Source of the DNA: Flavobacterium sp. MDT1-60
GTDB taxonomy: Bacteria > Bacteroidota > Bacteroidia > Flavobacteriales > Flavobacteriaceae
DNA length: 64,000 bases
Assembly (NCBI RefSeq): GCF_014844035.1
Contig: NZ_CP062159.1
Coordinates: forward strand, 3,224,001 to 3,288,000
Reading direction: 5' to 3'
Below, in pieces: positions 49,046-57,624 of this stretch (position 1 is the first letter of the stretch; every line of letters starts with the position of its first letter). The position numbers were made by a program, and so were the translations under genes. The notes under the pieces are model-generated. The model saw only the letters and a list, made by a program, of their open reading frames with translations. It was not told where the DNA came from and searched no databases.

Positions 49046-49565
49046 CTGTGGTGTTTTTTAGATTTTCGTTTTCTTCAATTCTTTTTAGAACGGTTTGCAA
49101 AAAAGAGATACGCGTCTGCAGATTGCTTATCATGGCATAAATGATTTGTTTATTTTCACCATTTTTTTGCAGTTCATTAATAATTTTTTGGTAATCGGCA
49201 TCAAAAACTTTCATTTGTTTTAATGCGTCGTTAATAATTTGTTCGTTTTCAGGCGAACTTTTTTCTTTTAGTTTTACTAGCTCGTTATCGATTAAAATGC
49301 TAAAAATTGAATCTGTTCGTTGTGTTTCTTTAGAGGCAAATTTGAATTCCTTCGGTTTCTCATTTTTATAAAAAATTGAAATTCCTAACATTAAGACAAT
49401 CGAAGCCGCAATAGCAGTTACAAACCAGTAATTTTTTTTCTTTGGCTGCTTTTTATTTAACTTATTCAAAAAATCTACCTGATGATCAGAATTCATTTCC
49501 TGTACATCCCATTGATTTTCAAACTTGTTAAATAATTCATTTAAATTGTCATTTTCCTTTTTCAT
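49029..49565 (-). CDS. Single-pass membrane protein, probable anti-sigma factor
   Basis: A 178-residue protein: a polar N-terminal part (1-45) with no clear zinc motif, one transmembrane helix at about residues 47-64 (WFVTAIAASIVLMLGISIFY), and an extracytoplasmic Lys/Glu-rich helical part (about 90-170) that could form a coiled coil. I identify it as an anti-sigma by position: its ATG overlaps the ECF sigma stop by four bases (ATGA). There is no close family match I can name, so this is inference. The C-terminal helical part could sense an envelope signal. Confidence 0.65.
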   Translation of the reverse strand: MKKENDNLNELFNKFENQWDVQEMNSDHQVDFLNKLNKKQPKKKNYWFVTAIAASIVLMLGISIFYKNEKPKEFKFASKETQRTDSIFSILIDNELVKLKEKSSPENEQIINDALKQMKVFDADYQKIINELQKNGENKQIIYAMISNLQTRISFLQTVLKRIEENENLKNTTDEKTL

Positions 49566-50116
49566 ACTTCCTCTAATTTTTTTCGTAAACTTTCTTTGGC
49601 TCTGCTTAATGTTGTTCTGCAGTTTGCATAACTAATATTCAAAATTTCGCTAATCTCTTCCTGATCGTAACCTTCAATATAAAAGAGTGTCAATACCATT
49701 CGGTAATTATCTTTTAGGGCTAAAATGGTATCTAAAACCTGTTTTACTTTAAGTGAATTCAAATCAATGTTTTCAGAATAAAAACTGTCGTTTTCTTCGA
49801 TTTTATAAAGCGTCTTGCTTAAATCTTCGACCTGAAAAGAATTATTCTTTTTATAAAAATCAATACTATAATTGACAATGATTTTTTTTAGCCACGCTCC
49901 AAAAGCGACTTCCTGTTTGTAATCGTTTATTTTTGTAAAAGCTTTCAAAAAACCTTCCTGCATGACGTCTTGTGCAAAATGTTCGTCTTTTACAATCCTG
50001 TATGCTACGTTATACATAGCTTTACTGTAACGATTGTAAACTTCAAACTGTGCCTTTTGATTATTGTTTTTACAAAGCGCGATTAATTCTTCGATATTTT
50101 GATTGGTTATACTCAA
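49562..50116 (-). CDS. ECF-type RNA polymerase sigma factor
   Basis: A 184-residue sigma-70 family factor with region 2 (FEVYNRYSKAMYNVAYRIVKDEHFAQDVMQEGFLKAF, residues 24-60) and region 4 (LDTILALKDNYRMVLTLFYIEGYDQEEISEILNISYANCRTTLSRAKESLRKKL, about 125-180), and lacking regions 1 and 3. It recognises special promoters when freed from its anti-sigma factor. It heads a four-gene operon with a membrane protein and two exported beta-repeat proteins. The target promoters are not evident; the gene itself may be autoregulated. Confidence 0.92.
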   Translation of the reverse strand: MSITNQNIEELIALCKNNNQKAQFEVYNRYSKAMYNVAYRIVKDEHFAQDVMQEGFLKAFTKINDYKQEVAFGAWLKKIIVNYSIDFYKKNNSFQVEDLSKTLYKIEENDSFYSENIDLNSLKVKQVLDTILALKDNYRMVLTLFYIEGYDQEEISEILNISYANCRTTLSRAKESLRKKLEEV

Positions 50117-50389
50117 GTAATGGTTGCTAGTTTTATATAAGGACTTTGCTTTTTTTGATATGTTACACTTTTCATAAAATTAATTTTATTTTTTTTGAAA
50201 TAATTAGATTTGCTACTTAAAATTGAATTTCAAAACTGACTCTTTTGCATTTGGCATAATGATTGTCTATTTTTACCGCCTATGTTGTAAATGAAACACT
50301 TATTATAGTTTTATTAAAACCGAGAGTATTTAGGGGTACATTTGCAATTTGGATTTAACTTTTAATGACAAAACGACTTATATATTATT
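50117..50389. other. Divergent intergenic region between the ECF sigma and lon genes
   Basis: The 273 bp hold no gene. TACATTTG at 50337-50344 is a likely -7 element for lon, though I see no clear -33. GTAACATATC on the minus strand (near 50160) is unusual in composition and could belong to the sigma-operon promoter; this is only a guess. Confidence 0.45.
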
Positions 50390-52843
50390 ATGTCAAACCA
50401 TAAAATACTTACTATTGACAATCTGTCACTTCAGGAATTTGATTCAGAAGCAGAATTAATTCCATTACTAACTCCAGAAGACGAAGAGGAAATGAATAAC
50501 GAGGAGCTTCCGCTTTCGTTACCTATTTTGCCTTTGCGTAACACTGTTTTATTTCCGGGAGTTGTTATTCCAATTTCAGCAGGAAGGGATAAATCTATCA
50601 AGCTAATAAATGATGCCAATGCAGGCGGAAAAATTATTGGTGTTGTTTCTCAAATTAATGAAGAAGACGAAGATCCGTCTAAAGATGATATTCATAAAAT
50701 TGGAACTGTTGCAAGAATTCTTCGTGTTTTAAAAATGCCTGACGGAAACGTTACGGTTATTTTACAAGGAAAAAAACGTTTCGAGATTGACGAAGTTGTT
50801 TCTGAAGAACCTTATATAACTGCAACAATTAAGGAAGTTGCAGAAGATCGTCCTGATGAAAATGATACTGAGTTTACGGCTATTTTAGATTCTGTAAAAG
50901 AATTGGCTATTCAAATTATAAAGGAAAGTCCAAACATTCCTTCAGAAGCTACCTTTGCGATTAAAAACATTGAAAGCCAGTCATTTTTAATCAATTTTGT
51001 TTCTTCTAACATGAATTTATCGGTAAAAGAGAAACAAGGACTTTTATCTGTAAATGGTCTAAAAGACAGAGCGTTAGAAACTTTGCGTTATATGAATGTT
51101 GAACTTCAAAAATTAGAATTGAAGAATGACATTCAGTCAAAAGTTCGTTTTGATTTAGATCAGCAACAGCGTGAATATTTCCTGCACCAGCAAATGAAAA
51201 CCATTCAGGAAGAATTGGGAGGAGTTTCGCAGGAAGAAGAAATGGATGAAATGGGGCAGAAAGCGAAAACCAAAAAATGGGACGAAAAAACGCAGAAACA
51301 TTTCGAGAAAGAATTATCTAAAATGCGCAGAATGAATCCGCAATCTCCGGATTTTGGAATTCAGCGTAACTATTTAGAGTTATTTTTAGAATTGCCTTGG
51401 GGTGAATATTCTAAAGATAAATTCGACTTAAAGCATGCTCAGAAAATTTTAGATAAAGATCATTTTGGACTTGAAGAAGTTAAGAAAAGAATGATCGAAC
51501 ATTTGGCTGTATTGAAGCTTCGTAACGATATGAAATCACCAATTATTTGTTTGACAGGACCTCCGGGAGTTGGAAAAACATCAATTGGTCGTTCGGTTGC
51601 TGAAGCTCTTGGTCGTGAATACGTGCGTATTTCTTTAGGAGGATTACGTGATGAAGCAGAAATTCGTGGGCACAGAAAAACATATATTGGTGCTATGCCA
51701 GGTAGAATTATTCAAAGTCTAAAGAAAGCCGGAACTTCAAATCCTGTTTTTATTTTGGATGAAATTGATAAATTATCAAGCGGAAATAGTGGTGACCCTT
51801 CTTCAGCTTTATTGGAAGTTTTAGACCCTGAGCAAAACAATGCCTTTTATGATAATTTCCTTGAAATGGGATTTGATTTGTCTAAAGTGATGTTTATTGC
51901 AACTTCAAATAATATGGCTACAATCCAACCAGCATTGCGTGACAGAATGGAAGTGATCAAAATGTCAGGTTATACTATTGAAGAAAAGGTAGAAATCGCA
52001 AAACGACACCTTTTTCCAAAACAATTGGAAGCACACGGTTTAACTTCGAAAGATTTGACTATTGGTAAAAAACAATTAGAGAAAATTGTTGAAGGTTATA
52101 CACGTGAATCTGGTGTTCGTAATTTAGAAACTAAAATTGCTCAAGTAATTCGTAATGCAGCAAAAGCGGTTGCGATGGAAGAGGAATACAACAAAAAAGT
52201 TACAGATGAAGATATTGTAACGGTTTTGGGCGTGCCAAGATTAGAGCGTGATAAATATGAAAATAACGATGTTGCCGGAGTTGTTACAGGTTTGGCCTGG
52301 ACAAGTGTTGGTGGTGATATTTTATTTATTGAATCTTTAATTTCTGAAGGAAAAGGTTCTTTGAGTATTACAGGAAATTTAGGAACTGTAATGAAAGAAT
52401 CGGCTACAATTGCTTTGGAGTATATTAAAGCAAATGCCAAAAAATTAGGCTTAAGCATAGAATTGTTCCAAAAGTATAATATCCATTTGCACGTTCCGGA
52501 AGGAGCAACGCCAAAAGACGGCCCAAGTGCCGGTATAGCTATGCTGACTTCTTTAGTTTCATTACTGACACAAAAGAAAGTGAAGAAAAGCTTAGCGATG
52601 ACAGGTGAGATCACACTTCGCGGAAAAGTATTGCCTGTTGGCGGTATTAAAGAGAAAATTCTTGCAGCTAAAAGAGCTAATATTAAGGAAATCATTTTAT
52701 GTCATGAAAATAAAAGTGATATCGATGAAATTAAAGCTGAATATTTAGAAGGTCTTACTTTTCATTATGTGAAAGAAATGAGCGAAGTTTTAGCTTTGGC
52801 TTTGACAGATCAAAATGCAAAAAATGCTAAAACTTTAAAATAA
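50390..52843 (+). CDS. lon: ATP-dependent protease Lon
   Basis: An 817-residue cytoplasmic protease that degrades misfolded and regulatory proteins. The LON N-terminal substrate-binding domain (about residues 42-245) begins PLSLPILPLRNTVLFPGVVIPI; the AAA+ module has Walker A GPPGVGKT with K396 and Walker B VFILDEIDKL; the protease domain has the catalytic pair S713 in DGPSAGIAM and K756 in GGIKEKI, 43 residues apart as in E. coli Lon. The acidic N-terminal extension of about 40 residues is usual in flavobacteria. A terminator follows. Confidence 0.97.
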   Translation: MSNHKILTIDNLSLQEFDSEAELIPLLTPEDEEEMNNEELPLSLPILPLRNTVLFPGVVIPISAGRDKSIKLINDANAGGKIIGVVSQINEEDEDPSKDDIHKIGTVARILRVLKMPDGNVTVILQGKKRFEIDEVVSEEPYITATIKEVAEDRPDENDTEFTAILDSVKELAIQIIKESPNIPSEATFAIKNIESQSFLINFVSSNMNLSVKEKQGLLSVNGLKDRALETLRYMNVELQKLELKNDIQSKVRFDLDQQQREYFLHQQMKTIQEELGGVSQEEEMDEMGQKAKTKKWDEKTQKHFEKELSKMRRMNPQSPDFGIQRNYLELFLELPWGEYSKDKFDLKHAQKILDKDHFGLEEVKKRMIEHLAVLKLRNDMKSPIICLTGPPGVGKTSIGRSVAEALGREYVRISLGGLRDEAEIRGHRKTYIGAMPGRIIQSLKKAGTSNPVFILDEIDKLSSGNSGDPSSALLEVLDPEQNNAFYDNFLEMGFDLSKVMFIATSNNMATIQPALRDRMEVIKMSGYTIEEKVEIAKRHLFPKQLEAHGLTSKDLTIGKKQLEKIVEGYTRESGVRNLETKIAQVIRNAAKAVAMEEEYNKKVTDEDIVTVLGVPRLERDKYENNDVAGVVTGLAWTSVGGDILFIESLISEGKGSLSITGNLGTVMKESATIALEYIKANAKKLGLSIELFQKYNIHLHVPEGATPKDGPSAGIAMLTSLVSLLTQKKVKKSLAMTGEITLRGKVLPVGGIKEKILAAKRANIKEIILCHENKSDIDEIKAEYLEGLTFHYVKEMSEVLALALTDQNAKNAKTLK

Positions 52844-52881
52844 CTTTAAATAAAACTCCAATTCCGATACGTCGGGATTAA

Positions 52882-52932
52882 ATTCCAAATTTCACACTGT
52901 TCCATTACAGGTTGAAATTTGGGATTTTTTTA
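52882..52932 (+). terminator. Terminator of lon
   Basis: ATTCCAAATTTCA (52882-52894) pairs with TGAAATTTGGGAT (52913-52925; one G-T), followed by seven T residues and TATTGGATTTTT. The same layout is seen after the fasciclin gene. Confidence 0.82.
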
Positions 52933-53024
52933 TTGGATTTTTTTAAGCTTTAATTTTATTTTTGCTGTTATATAATTTTATATTTGTATTTGCGTTATTC
53001 CCATATAGGAATCGCCCCAAAAGC

Positions 53025-54044
53025 ATGTTAAAACGATTTGTTTTACTTTTTTTTATCTTGATTTGTTCGATTTCCTACGGGCAAATTGGAGGGCGCTACA
53101 CTTATCAGTTTCTTAATTTAACCTCGTCACCAAGGCAGGCAGCGTTAGGAGGAGAAAACATAACAATTTATGATGAAGATGTTAATCAGGCGATGTCAAA
53201 CCCTGCAGCCTTAAATGAAGATATGGACAACCATTTAGCAATGAATTACGGGAGTTATTATGGAGAGGCTTCTTATGGAACTGCTTCATATGCTTATACT
53301 TATGACAGACACGTGCAAACTTTTTATGCGGGCGTAAGCTATGTTAATTATGGAACCTTTGAAGGTTATGACGAAAATGGTCAGGCAACTTCAGATTTTT
53401 CAGGTAGTGAAGGTGCACTTTCTCTGGGCTACGCTTATAATATTCCTTTTACAGATGTTCATATAGGAGCAAATGCTAAGTTAATAACTTCGACCTTAGA
53501 AAGTTATAATTCTGTCGGTGGAGCAATTGATGTGGGAATTATGTATCAAATTCAAAAAAATAATGTAAATTTGGCTCTAGTATTTCGAAATATTGGGACA
53601 CAGTTTACTACTTATTCAGGAATACAGGAGAATTTACCGTTTGAAATCATTGCTGGTGTTTCGCAAGAATTAGAACATGTTCCGCTTCGTTGGCATCTTT
53701 CGTTAGAAAATTTACAACAATGGAATATCTCTTTTTCTAATCCGGTTCGGGGAGAAACCAATATTGATGGCACGACAAGTGGGGAAAAAGTTTCCTTTGT
53801 AAATAATGCTTTACGACATACTGTTATTGGTGTTGAACTTTTCCCGGGAAGAGCAGTCAATTTACGATTAGGTTACAATTTTAGAAGGGCAGAAGAACTG
53901 AGAATTGATGAACAGCGTAATTTTTCAGGGATTTCTTTAGGTTTCGGTTTGAAAATGAATCGCTTAAAATTTAATTATTCATATTCACGATATACTTTGG
54001 CGGCCAACACAAGTCTTTTTGGACTAATTTTAAACTTTCAATAG
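53025..54044 (+). CDS. porQ: Type IX secretion system protein PorQ
   Basis: A 339-residue outer-membrane protein with signal peptide MLKRFVLLFFILICSISYGQ. The following GGRYTYQFLNLTSSPRQAALGGENITIYDEDVNQAMSNPAAL matches the PorV/PorQ (FadL-like barrel) family, and NLRLGYNFRRAEELRIDEQ with the final SLFGLILNF is a usual end strand. PorQ, with PorV/PorU/PorZ, belongs to the attachment complex of T9SS, which also exports gliding adhesins, linking it to gldF and gldG. I start at ATG 53025 before the signal. The -7 element may be TATATTTG at 52979-52986. cmk lies downstream, a neighbourhood I believe is conserved. Confidence 0.85.
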   Translation: MLKRFVLLFFILICSISYGQIGGRYTYQFLNLTSSPRQAALGGENITIYDEDVNQAMSNPAALNEDMDNHLAMNYGSYYGEASYGTASYAYTYDRHVQTFYAGVSYVNYGTFEGYDENGQATSDFSGSEGALSLGYAYNIPFTDVHIGANAKLITSTLESYNSVGGAIDVGIMYQIQKNNVNLALVFRNIGTQFTTYSGIQENLPFEIIAGVSQELEHVPLRWHLSLENLQQWNISFSNPVRGETNIDGTTSGEKVSFVNNALRHTVIGVELFPGRAVNLRLGYNFRRAEELRIDEQRNFSGISLGFGLKMNRLKFNYSYSRYTLAANTSLFGLILNFQ

Positions 54045-54054
54045 GTGGTAATTT

Positions 54055-54654
54055 ATGAAACTATTTTATTTAATTCTATTTGTTACGGCAGGTTTTTTTA
54101 ACACCTCAAATCTTAATTTTAAAGACGAATCCCTTTCAGATATTGAAATCGAAAGAATTAACTATCACGTTAATACGGTAAGAGAAATGGTTTATGCCGG
54201 TCCTCAGTACAATACTAAAATTGCTTTTTTAGTTGATATGAGAATCAAATCCGGAAAAAACAGATTCTTTGTTTATGATCTGGTAAATAATAAAATTCTA
54301 GATCAGGGACTTGTAGCTCACGGATCTGGTTCTGAAACCGGAATTAGAGGGGAACTTAAATTTAGTAATATACCAAATTCTAACTGCACATCTTTAGGTA
54401 GATATTCTATCGATAAATGTTACAAAGGAATATTTGGAAAAGCTTACCGATTAAATGGATTAGATGAAACAAATAATAACGCTTTAAAAAGAGCTATAGT
54501 GCTGCATCATTATTCTGCAGTTCCACTTGAAGAGCAGGAATATTATATTTCGAACAGCCACGGTTGCCCAATGGTTAATGAAGAATTCTTTAAAAGAATA
54601 GAAAAAATAGTTGATAATTCTAAATCAAAAATTATCCTGGATATCTATTATTAA
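54055..54654 (+). CDS. L,D-transpeptidase-like protein (YkuD_2 type), copy 1
   Basis: A 199-residue exported protein with a hydrophobic signal (residues 1-17) and a YkuD_2-like catalytic domain. Visible motifs are VAHGSGSETG, GLDETNNNALKRAIVLHHY with H151/H152, and SNSHGCPMV with the nucleophile C171 and H169. Such enzymes make 3-3 crosslinks in peptidoglycan or attach proteins to it. It starts 10 bases after porQ with a GGTGG just before the ATG, so it is probably in the porQ operon. The neighbouring copy is about half identical. Confidence 0.85.
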   Translation: MKLFYLILFVTAGFFNTSNLNFKDESLSDIEIERINYHVNTVREMVYAGPQYNTKIAFLVDMRIKSGKNRFFVYDLVNNKILDQGLVAHGSGSETGIRGELKFSNIPNSNCTSLGRYSIDKCYKGIFGKAYRLNGLDETNNNALKRAIVLHHYSAVPLEEQEYYISNSHGCPMVNEEFFKRIEKIVDNSKSKIILDIYY

Positions 54655-54705
54655 GTAAATAGTAACCATATAATTTTAACTTTTATAATTTAATACAAGT
54701 ATCAT

Positions 54706-55308
54706 ATGAAGAAGATCTTTATCGTTTTTCTTATGATACTTTTTGTTTTTATAGGCTATAAAATTATTTGGAAAGACAAAAAAAATAATTATTCTGTTAC
54801 TGCGACAATAGATAGTAAACAAATCAATGAAGTAAAAAGGTTAATAGAAAACAATTCAAAATATAATAGAAGATTTGCATTTTTTATTAATATGAAAGTA
54901 CCTTCCGGAAAGAATCGCTTTTTTGTTTATGATTTAAAAACGGATAAAATCATCGATAAAGGTTTGGTTGCTCATGGTTCTGGCTCAGAGACAGGAATTA
55001 AAGGGAAATTAAAATTCAGTAATACTCCAAATTCATTAAGTACTTCGATTGGAAAATATTATATCGGAAATTCTTATCAGGGAAAATTTGGAAGAGCTTA
55101 TAAACTGTACGGATTAGATGAAACTAACAGCAACGCATTTAAGCGTGATATTGTTTTCCATTATTATTATTATGTTCCATATAAAGAGCAAAATGGGTAT
55201 ATTTGCAATAGTTTTGGTTGCCCTATGGTGAATAGAAAATATTTTGATCGAATATCTAAAATAATAGATGATTCTGAGTCAAATATTCTAATGAGTATTT
55301 ATTATTAA
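54706..55308 (+). CDS. L,D-transpeptidase-like protein (YkuD_2 type), copy 2
   Basis: A 200-residue paralogue of the gene before it, arising by tandem duplication: SGKNRFFVYDL, GLVAHGSGSETGIKG, and GLDETNSNAFKR are shared nearly word for word. The N-terminal hydrophobic segment (5-20) looks like an uncleaved anchor. At the active site it has VFHYYYYVP with H152/Y153 and CNSFGCPMV, so C172 is kept, while the His before Gly-Cys is Phe (F170). The family tolerates other residues there, so loss of activity is not proven. It is 51 bases after copy 1. Confidence 0.82.
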   Translation: MKKIFIVFLMILFVFIGYKIIWKDKKNNYSVTATIDSKQINEVKRLIENNSKYNRRFAFFINMKVPSGKNRFFVYDLKTDKIIDKGLVAHGSGSETGIKGKLKFSNTPNSLSTSIGKYYIGNSYQGKFGRAYKLYGLDETNSNAFKRDIVFHYYYYVPYKEQNGYICNSFGCPMVNRKYFDRISKIIDDSESNILMSIYY

Positions 55309-55350
55309 GAACTTGAAACTAAAAGATATTAAAATTTAAAATTTAAAAAA

Positions 55351-56043
55351 TTGGAAAAAATCACCATTGCTATCGACGGATTTTCATCAACAGGAAAGAG
55401 TACTTTAGCAAAACAATTAGCAAAAGAGTTAGAGTATGTTTACGTCGATACTGGTGCCATGTATCGCGGAGTAACTTATTTTGCCATGCAGAATCAACTT
55501 ATTGGAGCTGACTTTTTTGATAAAAAAGCTTTAATTGAAGCTTTACTCAATATTCAATTGGAGTTTAAGTTTAATTCTGATTTAGGCTTTGCTGAAATGT
55601 ATTTGAATGGTGAGAATATTGAAAAACAAATTAGAACCATTGAAGTTTCTAATTTTGTGAGTAAGGTGGCAGAAGTTTCTGAAGTGCGTTCTAAACTTGT
55701 AGAACAGCAAAAGGAAATGGGAAAAAACAAAGGCATCGTTATGGACGGAAGAGACATAGGAACAGTCGTTTTTCCTGGTGCTGAACTTAAAATATTTATG
55801 ACTGCCAGCGCCGAAACCCGTGCACAAAGACGTTTTGATGAATTACAGCAAAAAGGTGATAATGTTTCTTATGAAGAAGTTTTAAAAAATGTTGTAGATC
55901 GCGATCATATAGACACGCACCGTGAAGATTCGCCTTTAATAATTGCTGATGATGCTATAGAAATTGATAATTCTTATTTAACCCGAGAAGAGCAATTTGC
56001 AGTTGTTTTAGAATTGGTGAATGATGTTGTTAAAACAGCATAA
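55351..56043 (+). CDS. cmk: Cytidylate kinase
   Basis: Phosphorylates CMP and dCMP with ATP. The 230 residues have the P-loop GFSSTGKST (residues 10-18), YVYVDTGAMYRG for the nucleotide-binding part, VMDGRDIGTVVFPGAELKIFMTAS and RAQRR (lid), and DRDHIDTHREDSPL. It starts at TTG 55351: the family N-terminus MEKITIAIDGFSSTGKS follows, and no ATG stands close by in frame. It follows the second transpeptidase-like gene and is followed 68 bases later by the nucleoside-permease-like gene, a sensible pairing for pyrimidine salvage. Confidence 0.95.
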   Translation: MEKITIAIDGFSSTGKSTLAKQLAKELEYVYVDTGAMYRGVTYFAMQNQLIGADFFDKKALIEALLNIQLEFKFNSDLGFAEMYLNGENIEKQIRTIEVSNFVSKVAEVSEVRSKLVEQQKEMGKNKGIVMDGRDIGTVVFPGAELKIFMTASAETRAQRRFDELQQKGDNVSYEEVLKNVVDRDHIDTHREDSPLIIADDAIEIDNSYLTREEQFAVVLELVNDVVKTA

Positions 56044-56111
56044 TTTTTTGCAGATATCATTTTTAATGGTAGTTTTACCGCTTCATTTTATTTAAAAGAC
56101 AATTTCATCAT

Positions 56112-57488
56112 ATGGGAATTAAAAACAGGTTGATCGTAATGAGTTTTCTTCAGTTTTTTGTTTGGGGAGCATGGCTTATTACTATTGGAAATTATTGGTT
56201 TGGAACTAAAAATTGGGAAGGAACTCAATTTGGTCTTGTTTTTGGAACCATGGGAATTGCTTCGTTATTCATGCCTACTTTAACAGGAATTATTGCGGAC
56301 CGTTGGGTAAATGCTGAAAAATTATACGGTATTTTACATATTTTATATGCAGTAGTTTTATTTGGAATTGCGCAAATAACTACACCAGATAACTTTATTT
56401 ATGTGATGTTTGTGGCAATGTGCTGCTATATGCCAACAATTGCTTTAAGTAATTCCATTTCTTATACTTCATTAAAGCTTAACGATAAAAATATTGTAAA
56501 AGATTTTCCACCGATTCGTGTTTGGGGAACAATAGGTTTTATTGTTGCGATGTGGATCACTAATTTAAGTGGAAGTAAAGCAACAGAGTATCAATTTTAT
56601 ATTGCTGGAATTGGAGCTTTAATTCTTGGAGTTTATGCTTTTACATTGCCAAAATGTGAACCACAGCGCTTGACAAAAGAAAATGCTTCATGGGTTGAAA
56701 CTTTTGGTTTAGAAGCTTTTAAATTATTTGGAAATTACAAAATGGCTTTGTTTTTTGTTTTCTCTATGTTTTTAGGAGGAGCATTGCAATTGACAAATGC
56801 TTATGGAGATGTATTCTTGGATGAGTTTAAACATTTTCCAAAATACGCAGATTCTTTCGTAATTAAATATTCGACTATTATTATGTCTATTTCTCAGGTT
56901 TCTGAAACCTTATTTATTTTGGCAATTCCGTTTTTCTTAAGACGTTTCGGAATCAAACAAGTAATGCTGATTAGTATGCTGGCTTGGGTATTGCGTTTTG
57001 GATTATTTGCTTTTGGAGATCCGGTAACTGGTTTATGGATGATTATTTTGTCTTGTATCGTTTACGGAATGGCATTTGATTTCTTTAATATTTCAGGTTC
57101 ATTATTCGTAGAAAGCAATACCGATTCTAAAATACGTTCATCAGCTCAAGGTTTGTTTATGATGATGACAAATGGAGTAGGAGCGGTTCTAGGAAGTTTA
57201 ACTTCAGGTTGGGCAATTGATCGTTTCTTTACAAAGTCATTTCATAATACAATTGAATTATCTGGATTTTTGCAAACAGAAACTACAAATCCTAAAATGT
57301 TAGAATTTGTAAAAGGACAAGGAAATTCTATTTCTCCGGAAGGAATTTTCAGTAATCCAATTTTAATGAAAGACTGGCATACAATATGGTTGTCATTTGC
57401 GGCTTATGCTTTAATTATTGCAATTGCTTTTGCGGTTTTGTTTAAGCATAAACATGATCCGAAGGAATTGGAGAATTTGAGTCATTGA
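56112..57488 (+). CDS. MFS transporter, nucleoside:H+ symporter (NupG-like)
   Basis: A 458-residue inner-membrane protein with about twelve helices, similar to the nucleoside:H+ symporter family: NRLIVMSFLQFFVWGAWLITIGNYWF at the start, PTLTGIIADRWVNAEKL after helix 2, and FPPIRVWGTIGFIVAMW are typical. It probably imports nucleosides; sugar transport cannot be excluded. It directly follows cmk and is closed by the ACCCGACAG-type terminator. Confidence 0.86.
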   Translation: MGIKNRLIVMSFLQFFVWGAWLITIGNYWFGTKNWEGTQFGLVFGTMGIASLFMPTLTGIIADRWVNAEKLYGILHILYAVVLFGIAQITTPDNFIYVMFVAMCCYMPTIALSNSISYTSLKLNDKNIVKDFPPIRVWGTIGFIVAMWITNLSGSKATEYQFYIAGIGALILGVYAFTLPKCEPQRLTKENASWVETFGLEAFKLFGNYKMALFFVFSMFLGGALQLTNAYGDVFLDEFKHFPKYADSFVIKYSTIIMSISQVSETLFILAIPFFLRRFGIKQVMLISMLAWVLRFGLFAFGDPVTGLWMIILSCIVYGMAFDFFNISGSLFVESNTDSKIRSSAQGLFMMMTNGVGAVLGSLTSGWAIDRFFTKSFHNTIELSGFLQTETTNPKMLEFVKGQGNSISPEGIFSNPILMKDWHTIWLSFAAYALIIAIAFAVLFKHKHDPKELENLSH

Positions 57489-57524
57489 TAATACAAATCT
57501 TTAACAGATATGATTCTTTATAAC

Positions 57525-57563
57525 AAACCCGACAGGTTTAAAAACCTGTCGGGTTTGTTATTT
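57525..57563 (+). terminator. Terminator of the nucleoside permease gene, ACCCGACAG family
   Basis: AAACCCGACAGGTTT (57525-57539) pairs perfectly over 15 bp with AAACCTGTCGGGTTT (57542-57556), followed by GTTATTT. It has the same stem as at 28362 and 58987. Confidence 0.92.
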
Positions 57564-57624
57564 CTACGGTATTCTGTTTCAAATAAAAACGATAACTTAG
57601 TATTTCATTTTTAAAACTTTAGTG

